From Cytophaga sp. FL35 (GTDB lineage Bacteria; Bacteroidota; Bacteroidia; Flavobacteriales; Flavobacteriaceae), in the NCBI RefSeq assembly GCF_014349235.1, contig NZ_JACSOH010000001.1:248001-312000 (forward strand): a DNA stretch of 64,000 bases, written 5' to 3'. This document shows positions 37,246 to 46,216 of this stretch, in pieces. The notes beneath the pieces were generated by a model. That model saw only the letters and a list, made by a program, of their open reading frames with translations. It searched no databases and had not been told where the DNA came from. Position 1 is the stretch's first letter, and each line of letters begins with the position of its first letter. The position numbers were made by a program, and so were the translations under genes.

Positions 37246-40164
37246 CTACTTCCGCTCTTGCAACACAAAACCGTTTAACCAAATACCTTTGCCGTTGACG
37301 CCTTTAAAAAGTACCTCAACCGGTGCTTCATCAGCTACATCAAATTCGATTACGTTTTGGCCAGGAGCATCAAATTGCATGTTTTTACCTTCCGTAACGG
37401 TAACTTGCCTGAAGGTATCACCCACACTTACGCTTATCACTTTTTCGTATGGAATATCTAAAATGCGAATCTTCTTAAGCTTCTCTTTATTCGGGTCCAT
37501 TTCGTCCGAATTACTCTTGGGAGCGTGGTGATAGGTTTTAAGGCGATATTTCCCCTTTTTCAATCCTTTAAATTTTAGTAGAATGCCTTTTTCATCAATT
37601 CCAAGGGTTCCATCCCCATAAACATAACCATATTTACCTATTACATTCATCTCGCCTAACCAACGTACAATACCATCTGCACTTTTAGTCACTAGTGACA
37701 CTTGGGCATCACCAAAGTTTTTTAGTTTATATAGAGTGTTTTCATTGTCCTTTCCTAACCAAAAATCCCACCCAAATTGTACTAACTGGTCAGTAGCACC
37801 AATGTCTACACGTTCCTTGGCAAAATCATAAATAGGTTGTGCATTTTTTACTATTTCATTGGTTTGAATGGCCACCAATTGTACGGTTTGGGTATCAGAT
37901 TTTAAACCTTTGGCAGCAGCATTCACCTTAATACTACCTACGGTAGTTCCCGCTTTTATTAAAGCCGGCGCCACCCCATATTCCGTAAACATGGGGTTGG
38001 CATTGATATTTGCTTTGTCCCCAATCACACTCGCATCGCCTTGTACGGTAAACTTCACCTTTTCTTTAAAGTCTTGTATCACCGTTCCATTTTTGTCTAC
38101 CACCGTAGCGTATGCCACCAAAATATCCGAACCATCGGCAACAAACTCACGTCCCTCTATGTCTAATTTTAACTGAATGGCGTAAGCCTTTCTTGGCGTT
38201 TCTTTGCTGGTTGTTATCGTTTTTCCGCCTGCATATTCCCCTTTGGCAACCAGTTCTCCTTCCTTGAAGGCGATATTTTTGAATATAAACGGAGCGTGAT
38301 GTAATCCTTGAAAAACAGAATCCTTAGCTGGCTGCTGTACCGCTATTTGCTTCCCATTTACGGATAAACTTACTTTGGGTGCATTGCTGTAGACGGTGAT
38401 GGAATCCTGTCCTGTTTTCCAATCTTCCAAAATGTAAATAAAAGGTTCCTCTAACAATTCTGCTTTGTACCATTGCATCTTTGGTCTAGGATATCTAAAG
38501 ATTGTTTCTGCGCCACTACGGGTACGGTCCACTGGATCATTGGCACGCGCATGTGTAGGGTGAAAAGTGTAATAGGCATGTGCCGTCCAGGATATAATAC
38601 CCGTCATTAAAACATCTTTTTGATACATGCCCAAAGCTTCCGCACCCCAACGTCCTTCCATGGCAAACATAGGCTCAGATTTGTCCCAAATAAATGGTCC
38701 GTAAAGCATATTGGCATTGATATCCGTGAGACCAGAGGCTTGCCAACCTGTCCACCGTGCTCCTTGAGAAGCTGTTAGTCTTGTGGGGTCTTCTTGTTTG
38801 GCCACATTATGTACACGGGGTACATATCCTCTGTGATTGATTCCTCCACCCCAAATAACTACAGAGGGATGGTTTTTATGATTGCGAATCATGGTCCGTT
38901 CTGCCATTTCAAAATTGTCCCACCACTCTGGTTCATTGCTAATTGAAATCCAGGAGGGCGCTTCTTCGTAAACCAATATTCCCAATTCGTCACAAGCCTC
39001 TAAAATGGCATCATCTTGCGGATAATGTGCCGTACGCATAATGTTAAAGCCGAATTCCTTAAACTGCAACATGTCTTTGTAATGCAATGCATTAGGTACC
39101 GCATCGCCAATATATGGATATTGCTGATGCCTATTAAAACCAATCAATTTTATGGGCTTTCCGTTTAAAATGAAGCCCTTTTCCGGGTCCAATTCAAAAG
39201 AGCGAATCCCTAATTTATTTTCTACAACGTCTACCGATTTTCCGTTGACGATTACTTCTGTATTTACACGATACAAATAAGGCGAATCTACATCCCAAAA
39301 ATGAACATCGTCTTCTAAGCTTGTAATTTGGTCAAACAATAATTTGCCATTGGCCTGTACGGCTTCTGTTTGAAGCATCTTGGCTACCACAACGTCTCCC
39401 GCATCAATAATTCTGGTAACAACAGTCGCTTCCACCTTAGCATTGGATGTGTTTTTTACTTCTGTTACCGCTTGTACCGTGGCATTCTTATTTACTACAT
39501 CTACCGTTGGTGTGGTCAATGTTACGCCTGCTCTCTTACCTTCCCAGTTAAAGCCAATGTGTACGGGTGCTTTTTCTACCAAATACACATCACGATACAG
39601 ACCACTAAATTTTACATAGTCGAATGGTCCTGGGTCTGGTGGGGTTACACTACTACGGCGATTATCCGCTTTTATAGTCACCTGATTCACAACCCCTTTT
39701 TGTACAAAATCGGTAATATCAAAATGGAAAGGTGTATACCCGCCTGTAGCATGCTGGCCTACATGCTGACCGTTCACCCAAACGTTTGTTACTTGGTGTA
39801 CCCCTTCAAATTCTAAAAACACCCTGTTTTGGTTTTGCGGCACTTTAATATCCCTTCGGTACCAGCCTACTTTCCGATGAAATTCCAACTGTACCTTATC
39901 ATCTTTTAATCCATCTAAAGTTAAGGACGTAAGTTCCAGTGTATGGGGAACATTGACCGATGTCCAATTGCTGTCGTCCAATTTTGGCTGGTAAAAATCA
40001 GCCTCTGGGTTCCCTAGATGGAATTTCCATCCTTGATTTAAATTTGTTTTGGTCCTTTCTGTCACTGGATACCCAAACGGTAATTCTTGGGCCCATAATC
40101 CATAGAAACCTAGAAGAAAAGTAACTACTAAAAAGTGTATTCGTTGGGGTTTTGTTTGGTTCAT
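37246..40164 (-). CDS. GH2-family enzyme with atypical acid/base site
   Basis: 972 aa. Signal peptide to about residue 25 (LWAQ). GH2 domains in order: sugar-binding N-domain (about 40-200), Ig-like domain (about 205-325), catalytic TIM barrel (about 330-600), later beta domains and a C-terminal beta-sandwich. A nucleophile candidate is Glu503 (FAMEGRWG). The acid/base site, normally Asn-Glu after H-P-S-x-x-x-W, reads HPSVVIWGGGINHRG, so His444 replaces Glu. Exo-beta-galactosidases of GH2 act on D-galactose or 6-O-methyl-galactose in porphyran pathways. The substitution means activity or a different catalytic arrangement must be tested. Last gene of the minus-strand operon beginning at GH117 (47509). 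Confidence 0.88.
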   Translation of the reverse strand: MNQTKPQRIHFLVVTFLLGFYGLWAQELPFGYPVTERTKTNLNQGWKFHLGNPEADFYQPKLDDSNWTSVNVPHTLELTSLTLDGLKDDKVQLEFHRKVGWYRRDIKVPQNQNRVFLEFEGVHQVTNVWVNGQHVGQHATGGYTPFHFDITDFVQKGVVNQVTIKADNRRSSVTPPDPGPFDYVKFSGLYRDVYLVEKAPVHIGFNWEGKRAGVTLTTPTVDVVNKNATVQAVTEVKNTSNAKVEATVVTRIIDAGDVVVAKMLQTEAVQANGKLLFDQITSLEDDVHFWDVDSPYLYRVNTEVIVNGKSVDVVENKLGIRSFELDPEKGFILNGKPIKLIGFNRHQQYPYIGDAVPNALHYKDMLQFKEFGFNIMRTAHYPQDDAILEACDELGILVYEEAPSWISISNEPEWWDNFEMAERTMIRNHKNHPSVVIWGGGINHRGYVPRVHNVAKQEDPTRLTASQGARWTGWQASGLTDINANMLYGPFIWDKSEPMFAMEGRWGAEALGMYQKDVLMTGIISWTAHAYYTFHPTHARANDPVDRTRSGAETIFRYPRPKMQWYKAELLEEPFIYILEDWKTGQDSITVYSNAPKVSLSVNGKQIAVQQPAKDSVFQGLHHAPFIFKNIAFKEGELVAKGEYAGGKTITTSKETPRKAYAIQLKLDIEGREFVADGSDILVAYATVVDKNGTVIQDFKEKVKFTVQGDASVIGDKANINANPMFTEYGVAPALIKAGTTVGSIKVNAAAKGLKSDTQTVQLVAIQTNEIVKNAQPIYDFAKERVDIGATDQLVQFGWDFWLGKDNENTLYKLKNFGDAQVSLVTKSADGIVRWLGEMNVIGKYGYVYGDGTLGIDEKGILLKFKGLKKGKYRLKTYHHAPKSNSDEMDPNKEKLKKIRILDIPYEKVISVSVGDTFRQVTVTEGKNMQFDAPGQNVIEFDVADEAPVEVLFKGVNGKGIWLNGFVLQERK

Positions 40165-40171
40165 CAGTTGT

Positions 40172-41839
40172 TTATTTTGGCTGTATTATTTTTCCTTTTT
40201 CCGCTTCACTGTCCGCTGTATACCGTAAAACCATAGGAGGTTCTGTTCCTCTGGCCCTCCTTATTTCTTTTTCCCAAACACTACGCATATATTCTAACTT
40301 ATCTTTATATGCTCCTTCTGAAGCTAAATTGGTGGTCTCCTTAGCATCTTCAGTTAAATGATACAGCTCTTCGTAAACAGGTTGCTCATCATGTAAGGGG
40401 TCTTCTACGAAAGCTCTGTATTGCGCCAAATCAATATCGTTGACCTTGTACAACATTTTGTTGACATTCACGTCTAGGGCTTTTGCCGCTTCAATTTTTT
40501 TCTTCGCGGAAAATGTTTCGTTCTTGTAATAGCGAATGTACTTCCACTCTTTATCTTGTACAGCCTCACAACGGGGATTACCAAACTGGGTAGACCATAA
40601 GTTCTCTGTATACAGATAATCTCTAACTTCGGAAGATTCTCCAGCAAGCAACTTAGATAGGTCTTTCCCTTGGTAGGTAGTGGGAGGGGTTATACCTGCC
40701 ATAGTCAACATGGTAGGCGCTACATCTATACTTTGCACCAAAGCATCTGAAGTTATGCCCCTGTTTTTCTTTTTCTCTTTAGGATTATACACAATCATTG
40801 GCACATGGGTGGTTTGCTCATAACAAAAAGCCTTACCTCCAAGGCCAAATTGTCCCATAAACAATCCGTGGTCCGATGTGAAAATAAGTACCGTATTCTT
40901 GTCCTGTCCCTGTTTCTGAAGTGTTCCTCGTAATTGCCCTACCAAACGGTCTATCCCCGTCATGGCTTGGAGTTGTCTGGTGTATCGTTCTTTTAATGTT
41001 TCTGGTCTGTCTACATAATCATAGCCTGTTTGCCTATCGTAGGCTCTATGAATACTTTCCGGCAGTTTTGGAGATTTAATAGCCGCTTTAGCCACGTAAT
41101 GTTCTGGCAACGGCAAATCTGTATCGCGGTAAAGGGATTTGTAGATTTCGTCATCGGTTTCCCGTTGTTGCATAGAAGAGGTACCGTTGCCATGGGGCAG
41201 ATTAAAACAGACCGATAACATAAATGGCTTGTCCGCCGGCCGTTTGTCCAAAAAAGTTATAGCTCCTTTTAATTTTTGCTCGTTAGATAAAAAATCGGTA
41301 ATCCCCTCACCAATTACTTCTACTTGTGTATCCGATTGGGCATCTTCAAAAATTTTATGTCGGTCTTTAGGGTAAAAATTCAAATGCCCATGCCCTGCAT
41401 ACCAATAATCGAAGCTATTTTCCATGAGTCCGGAGGTATAGCCCCCTTCCCCTACTGGAACATGGTTTTTACCCACCCATCCGGTGTAGTAACCATCATT
41501 ACGCATTACAACCGGATAGGCATTGGCCCATCCTTCGGCGGACATACTTGTTCCCGAATTAAAGTTGATACCGTGCTTACGCTCCAACTGGCTGGTTAGA
41601 ATACTCGCTCTACTGGGTGTACAAATGGCACTGGTAATGTGTGCATTGGTAAACAGCACCCCATCTTTCGCCAACTGATCCAAATTGGGAGTTTGTACTA
41701 GTTCATTTCCAGTACAGCCCATCATCCCGTAAGATTGGTCATCCGTTAGTATGAAAATAAAATTAGGTCGGTCTTGGGCTATTGCCACTTGTAAAAACAT
41801 ACCTAATACCACCAGTATACAGCTTGGTTTTTTTAACAT
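40172..41839 (-). CDS. S1-family sulfatase
   Basis: 555 aa. Signal peptide (about 1-21, QVAIAQ). FGly motif C73-T-P-S-R followed by ILTSQ, where most members have TG. Metal site F-I-F-I-L-T-D-D-Q, WVGKNHVP (where other members have GKWH) and the F-T-S-D-H-G-L-F block. C-terminal YEELYHLTEDAKETTNLA is the usual end. It lies 7 bp before GH2 and 2 bp after another sulfatase, so the three are probably one transcript. Likely a periplasmic sulfatase on red-algal galactan oligosaccharides. Confidence 0.92.
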   Translation of the reverse strand: MLKKPSCILVVLGMFLQVAIAQDRPNFIFILTDDQSYGMMGCTGNELVQTPNLDQLAKDGVLFTNAHITSAICTPSRASILTSQLERKHGINFNSGTSMSAEGWANAYPVVMRNDGYYTGWVGKNHVPVGEGGYTSGLMENSFDYWYAGHGHLNFYPKDRHKIFEDAQSDTQVEVIGEGITDFLSNEQKLKGAITFLDKRPADKPFMLSVCFNLPHGNGTSSMQQRETDDEIYKSLYRDTDLPLPEHYVAKAAIKSPKLPESIHRAYDRQTGYDYVDRPETLKERYTRQLQAMTGIDRLVGQLRGTLQKQGQDKNTVLIFTSDHGLFMGQFGLGGKAFCYEQTTHVPMIVYNPKEKKKNRGITSDALVQSIDVAPTMLTMAGITPPTTYQGKDLSKLLAGESSEVRDYLYTENLWSTQFGNPRCEAVQDKEWKYIRYYKNETFSAKKKIEAAKALDVNVNKMLYKVNDIDLAQYRAFVEDPLHDEQPVYEELYHLTEDAKETTNLASEGAYKDKLEYMRSVWEKEIRRARGTEPPMVLRYTADSEAEKGKIIQPK

Positions 41840-41841
41840 GA

Positions 41842-43263
41842 TTATCTTTTTTTAGGGTGAACCGATCTCTTGCGGATAGCCTGTAATTTTTTTTCTTCCT
41901 TGATTACATTTTCCGGATGCGGGTCTACCCATCCTGGCACCCTATTTTTGGCATCCCAGACAGCGTATAATGCCTCCAATTCTGCTACTTTTTCTGGTTG
42001 TTCTTTTGCTAAGTCATAGCGTTCTATAGCATCCTCTTTTAAATTGTAAAGCAAGGTCCTGTTCTTATAGGCACTTTTGTATAATTTATAATCTTTGTGG
42101 CGCACTGCATATTTAAATCCACCCACAGAACGCCAAAACAAGGTTTGATGCGGAGTTTCTTCTTTCTTTTCAGTTAAAAACGGGGTTAAGTTTACACCCT
42201 CTAATTGCGGTTCTGTTTGTGCCTTTTTACCTGCTGCCTCAATAAAAGTAGGATATAAGTCTAGTGCGCTTACCATGGGACTATACCGTTGATTTCTCTG
42301 AAGTTTTTCGGGCCATACCATAAAGAAGGGTACCTTAATTCCACCTTCAAATAGCATTCCTTTATGCCCTCTGTTAGGTCTATTGTCTGCATGCTCTGCC
42401 CTTCCGCCATTATCACTCAAAAACACCAAAATGGTATTATCGTACAAGTTCAATTCTTTTAATTGGGCCACCAATCTGCCTACGCCATGATCTACCCCGT
42501 TTACCATAGCGGCATAGACACTTCTACCACCATATTCTATATGTTCGGTTGCTTTAAGGTACTGCGGAGTTGCATGGTCTGGAGCATGCGGTGCATTATA
42601 CGCCAGGTAGATAAAGAAAGGATTTTCCTTGTGCCGCTTTATAAAATGAATGGCTTCCTCCGTGAAATCGTCCGTAAGATAAGACAGCTCCGCAGGGTCT
42701 ACTGGATCATTGTTCCTATAAATTGTGCGTAAAGGCCCATTAGGCGTTCCCCAAAAATTCATGGCCCCGCCGGCGAACCCGAACCAATGATCAAAACCTT
42801 GCTTTGGTGGATGAAGGTCTGGATGGTCCCCTACATGCCATTTACCAATTGCCGCTGTGGCGTACCCCTGCTCTTTTAGCGCTTCGCTAATCATCTTTTC
42901 CTTTAATGGTGTACCTACGGAAGCATCATTTTCATCATCGTACGGCATATTGCAATCATGCCCAAAACGCGCCTGATAGCGCCCTGTTAACAAGCCTGCC
43001 CTGGACGGACTGCAGTAGGGGTGCGAGACGTATCCGTTTTCAAAAACGACCCCTTCTTTTGCCAAAGCGTCCAATTGGGGCGTAGGTATATCCGTAGCAC
43101 CATTAAAACCAACATCTGCCCAACCTTGATCATCCGTAAGAACAACAATAATATTGGGTTTGTCTTGAGCCCCTAGTGATTGTCCTATTAACACAAGCAA
43201 AATAAGCTGACATTTAACCCCGTAAAATATTCTTTTTCTTAATTCTACTTTTATTTCTGCCAT
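41842..43263 (-). CDS. S1-family sulfatase
   Basis: 473 aa. A basic N-tail (MAEIKVELRKR) precedes a hydrophobic signal (CQLILLVLIGQSLGAQ). FGly motif C84-S-P-S-R, metal site I-I-V-V-L-T-D-D-Q-G-W, GKWHVGDHPD, FLSDNGGRA. C-terminal LYNLKEDAIERYDLA. It follows GH16 at 33 bp. The C-S-P-S-R/G-R-Y arrangement resembles galactose-sulfatase members of S1, but the subfamily is not claimed. Confidence 0.93.
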   Translation of the reverse strand: MAEIKVELRKRIFYGVKCQLILLVLIGQSLGAQDKPNIIVVLTDDQGWADVGFNGATDIPTPQLDALAKEGVVFENGYVSHPYCSPSRAGLLTGRYQARFGHDCNMPYDDENDASVGTPLKEKMISEALKEQGYATAAIGKWHVGDHPDLHPPKQGFDHWFGFAGGAMNFWGTPNGPLRTIYRNNDPVDPAELSYLTDDFTEEAIHFIKRHKENPFFIYLAYNAPHAPDHATPQYLKATEHIEYGGRSVYAAMVNGVDHGVGRLVAQLKELNLYDNTILVFLSDNGGRAEHADNRPNRGHKGMLFEGGIKVPFFMVWPEKLQRNQRYSPMVSALDLYPTFIEAAGKKAQTEPQLEGVNLTPFLTEKKEETPHQTLFWRSVGGFKYAVRHKDYKLYKSAYKNRTLLYNLKEDAIERYDLAKEQPEKVAELEALYAVWDAKNRVPGWVDPHPENVIKEEKKLQAIRKRSVHPKKR

Positions 43264-43296
43264 TATCCCAAAATATTATTTACATGTCATATTCCC

Positions 43297-44169
43297 CTAA
43301 TCTACCAATCTCCAAACCCGTACCCAATCGTAATAGGTAGTCCGATCTTCCTTAACTGCGGTCATGCCTCCATCTGCCGGAACCGGATTCCAGTCATACG
43401 TTTCGACTACCATTCGTAAATGCATAGGAATATTGAAGTCGGCCGCCGGTTTCACCTTGGCATGAAATTTTCCGTCTAAAAAATACAGGACCTCATCCTT
43501 ACTTTTCCACCAAACTCCGTATACGTGGTAATTATCGGATGCCATCTCATTCAATGGCTCTTTAGCACCTAGGGTACCTGAAGAAATAGTACAATTTTTT
43601 GGAATGTCTCTGCTATGGGTATTAGAGTTCATATGGTCCAACATTTTTTGGGCCCACTGTTGGTCAGTAGTTACCTCTCCCACACATTCTTGAATATCAA
43701 GCTCCGTAGTTCGTTTGTCACACCCGCTGGCATCTCTTTTATCGTTGATCAACCAAAAAGTTGAAGACATAAATGTTTTATTGGCCTTCATACGGCATTC
43801 ATAGTAGCCATAAGTCATTCCTTCATAGGAACCCACATAACCACCTCCGTGAGTATACGTTTTACCTTGTTTTTCTATTGGTTTCTCTAAGGTGGTCGTA
43901 ATTATTTTTAACGCACCTTCATCTACAGATACATTATCTGCTAAAAACAATCCAGGTGCTCTACCAATCCATCCCTGGCCGGAAATCTGCCATTTCTTTT
44001 GGTCAACTTTGGTACCATTGAATTCGTCAGACATTCCCTTTACCAATTGCCAATTGGCTACTGATGGTTTAGGGTCTTCCCCTTCTTCGAAAAAGGGACC
44101 TACTTGGGCATAACCTATAACACAAAATAACAGTGCCACTAGTGATGTGCTCCGTTTATATAGTTTCAT
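43297..44169 (-). CDS. GH16 beta-porphyranase/beta-agarase
   Basis: 290 aa. Signal peptide (about 1-22, VIGYAQ). Single GH16 jelly-roll: MSDEFNG, GGGYVGSYEG, STFWLIND, and the catalytic ELDIQE (E156 nucleophile, D158, E161). The loop CDKRTT before it differs from AgaB and is reminiscent of porphyranase-type GH16s, so a beta-porphyranase is possible; an agarase cannot be excluded. It lacks a lipobox and should be secreted. A 159-bp upstream gap contains an HTCS-type repeat (44224-44255), so it can be transcribed separately from the sulfatase and GH117 upstream. Confidence 0.9.
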   Translation of the reverse strand: MKLYKRSTSLVALLFCVIGYAQVGPFFEEGEDPKPSVANWQLVKGMSDEFNGTKVDQKKWQISGQGWIGRAPGLFLADNVSVDEGALKIITTTLEKPIEKQGKTYTHGGGYVGSYEGMTYGYYECRMKANKTFMSSTFWLINDKRDASGCDKRTTELDIQECVGEVTTDQQWAQKMLDHMNSNTHSRDIPKNCTISSGTLGAKEPLNEMASDNYHVYGVWWKSKDEVLYFLDGKFHAKVKPAADFNIPMHLRMVVETYDWNPVPADGGMTAVKEDRTTYYDWVRVWRLVD

Positions 44170-44223
44170 ATCCTGTTTTTAATTAGGATTTAAAACTAGA
44201 TAATCGGCAGTCAAAGGTCTATC

Positions 44224-44255
44224 ACAAATAACTTAGTTAGGAAAACAAATGGATT
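44224..44255 (-). promoter_or_regulatory. Predicted AraC/HTCS operator upstream of GH16
   Basis: On the minus strand AATCCATTTGT (44255-44245) and AAGTTATTTGT (44234-44224) repeat with a 21-bp period. A -7-like box TAGTTTTA (44198-44191) begins after the same 25-nt gap as at SusC and GH29. The GH16 start is nearer (55 nt) than at the other sites. Confidence 0.45.
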
Positions 44256-44328
44256 TTCGATTAAAAAATTTAAATGAACTCCAATTATTCCAAGCCAAGC
44301 TTTAAAACTGTGGGAATATGATTGTACT

Positions 44329-46194
44329 TTATTGTTGGCTAGGCATTAAATATGCTATACGTCTCTCTATCCAATATTCACCATTGTCATCGCCATTTGC
44401 CGATGCAATTAAAGCCTTAGCATCTAGTTGAAAAGAGATACTGTCATCTAAAGATTTGAATAGGCTAGCCGTATTAAGAATCAAAAGATTCTCTAACATA
44501 GTATGCTTTTGGGACAACAGATTTTCCAGTGCAAGCACTGGGTTCTCTTGTTTTGTTAATCCTAGAAACTCTATTGCTCTCAAGCGTACCAAGACTTCAT
44601 CATCCCTTTCCTTAAGTTGACGGATTACTCCTGAAAATTCTTTTGCTCGCTCTCCAAAAGAAGAGCAAACAATCACTCCCCAATATCTTTCCCAAGGATT
44701 ATGGGAATGCAAGGCCTTTGCGATGTTTTTTTGGGCGGCGTTAAAGGATAGCAGCGCTAGATTAGAGATATCAATCAATTGCTTAATCTCCTTTTGATGT
44801 TTTTGTCCGAAAGCAGTTGGGTTATCAATTGCCTTTTTATGCAAATATGGCTCAGGGTAAAAACTAAGGTCTGGCCATGTTTTCAATTGATTATCTAAAG
44901 CATTCCTTAATTCCTTTAATTTTTGCGAATACCCAGGATTAGTGGCGAGATTGTTTACTTCATGTGGGTCCTTTTCCAAATCGAACAATTGTTCGGCCGG
45001 CCTCGCCTCAAAAAAGGCGGACTGTTCTGCATTTAATTCTCCTTTGTCATATAACTCTTTCCATTCTCGATAGCCCTTTTGATGATAACGATACGCATTG
45101 TATAAAGCGTCTATATTAAATGGTTGATAGTTCCTGATATACTTGAATTTGCCCTGGCGCATACTACGGACCAAATCATATTTTTCATCGAACCTATCTG
45201 TATGGCCAAACGTTTCATTCTTTTTATTGATTTGCTTCAGGCCAATATCTTTTCCTAAAAACGGACTTCCATCCATTTCTTTAGGTACTTCAATACCTGC
45301 CAAATGCAATACAGTGGGAGCAAAGTCTACAAAACTCACAAACCCGTCTACCCTACTTCCTGCTTTGGCCGGAAAAAAATGCTTCCATTTTTCCGGAATA
45401 TACACCACCAAGGGTACTTGTAAGCCACTCTCATAAATATAGCCCTTGGAACGTGGCAAAACGCCCCCATGGTCTCCAAAATAAAAGATAATGGTATTGT
45501 CCAATACCTTGTCTTCTTTTAACTGCTGAATAAGTTCACCTATCCGTTGGTCATCATGCTTGTGTTTTTCGTAATAATAGGCATAGCTTTTTCTAAATGT
45601 GGTAGTATTAGGATGATACGGAAAAACCACTATACTTTCTGGGTCTCGGTGCAGGTCGGCTACATCATAAGCATCCATTGCTGCATGCATTCTTCCCTCA
45701 TGGGTATCATGAAGACTCCAAACCTGCATAAAAGGCTGGCCCTTTTTACGGTTTCTATACGAAGCGTCTTTGGAACTATCGTCCCAAATGCCCTCCAATT
45801 TAAAATTATAGTCTTCTTTATGACTGTTGGCCGTGTAATAACCGGCTTCTTTTAAATACTCGGGATATGATTTGAGCCCCTTGGGCAAAGGAACCTCAAA
45901 GGCATTTCTATGAAACTGACTGCCTACCCTGGGCGCATACACACCACTTATCAAGGTACTTCTAGCCACCGAACAAACTGGAGCATTTGAAAAGGCATGG
46001 TTAAATACTAAACCATGATCGGCCAAGGCTTCTACATTCGGCATCGACACGCCATTTTCTTTATCATATAACTTTAGCCAAATAGCAGAATTGTCTTCGG
46101 TGGTAATCCAGACAATATTGGGTTTTTCCTGTCCAAAGACCAGAAAAGCGGTAAAGACCAAGTAGAATGTCAAAAAGGGTTGGTATCGTTTCAT
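44329..46194 (-). CDS. S1-family sulfatase with CSVAR motif and helical C-terminus
   Basis: 621 aa. Signal peptide (about 1-22, FLVFGQ). FGly motif C74-S-V-A-R, with Val instead of Pro at +2; metal start P-N-I-V-W-I-T-T-E-D. F-G-D-H-G-G block, E-Q-L-F-D-L-E-K-D-P-H-E. After about residue 470 a helical, HEAT-like tail (ERDDEVLVRLRAIEFL) is added. Its W-I-T-T-E-D and RS-T-L-I-S-G features group it with the sulfatase at 28341 rather than with the CxPxR enzymes. Second gene of the GH117 operon (22 bp gap). Confidence 0.88.
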   Translation of the reverse strand: MKRYQPFLTFYLVFTAFLVFGQEKPNIVWITTEDNSAIWLKLYDKENGVSMPNVEALADHGLVFNHAFSNAPVCSVARSTLISGVYAPRVGSQFHRNAFEVPLPKGLKSYPEYLKEAGYYTANSHKEDYNFKLEGIWDDSSKDASYRNRKKGQPFMQVWSLHDTHEGRMHAAMDAYDVADLHRDPESIVVFPYHPNTTTFRKSYAYYYEKHKHDDQRIGELIQQLKEDKVLDNTIIFYFGDHGGVLPRSKGYIYESGLQVPLVVYIPEKWKHFFPAKAGSRVDGFVSFVDFAPTVLHLAGIEVPKEMDGSPFLGKDIGLKQINKKNETFGHTDRFDEKYDLVRSMRQGKFKYIRNYQPFNIDALYNAYRYHQKGYREWKELYDKGELNAEQSAFFEARPAEQLFDLEKDPHEVNNLATNPGYSQKLKELRNALDNQLKTWPDLSFYPEPYLHKKAIDNPTAFGQKHQKEIKQLIDISNLALLSFNAAQKNIAKALHSHNPWERYWGVIVCSSFGERAKEFSGVIRQLKERDDEVLVRLRAIEFLGLTKQENPVLALENLLSQKHTMLENLLILNTASLFKSLDDSISFQLDAKALIASANGDDNGEYWIERRIAYLMPSQQ

Positions 46195-46216
46195 GAAGAT
46201 TAATTTTTCAGAATAA

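Noticed and set aside
39370-39816. 148-residue open frame on the plus strand
   Set aside because: Antisense shadow of the GH2 gene, Cys/Tyr/Ile-rich, no start context and no recognisable domain.
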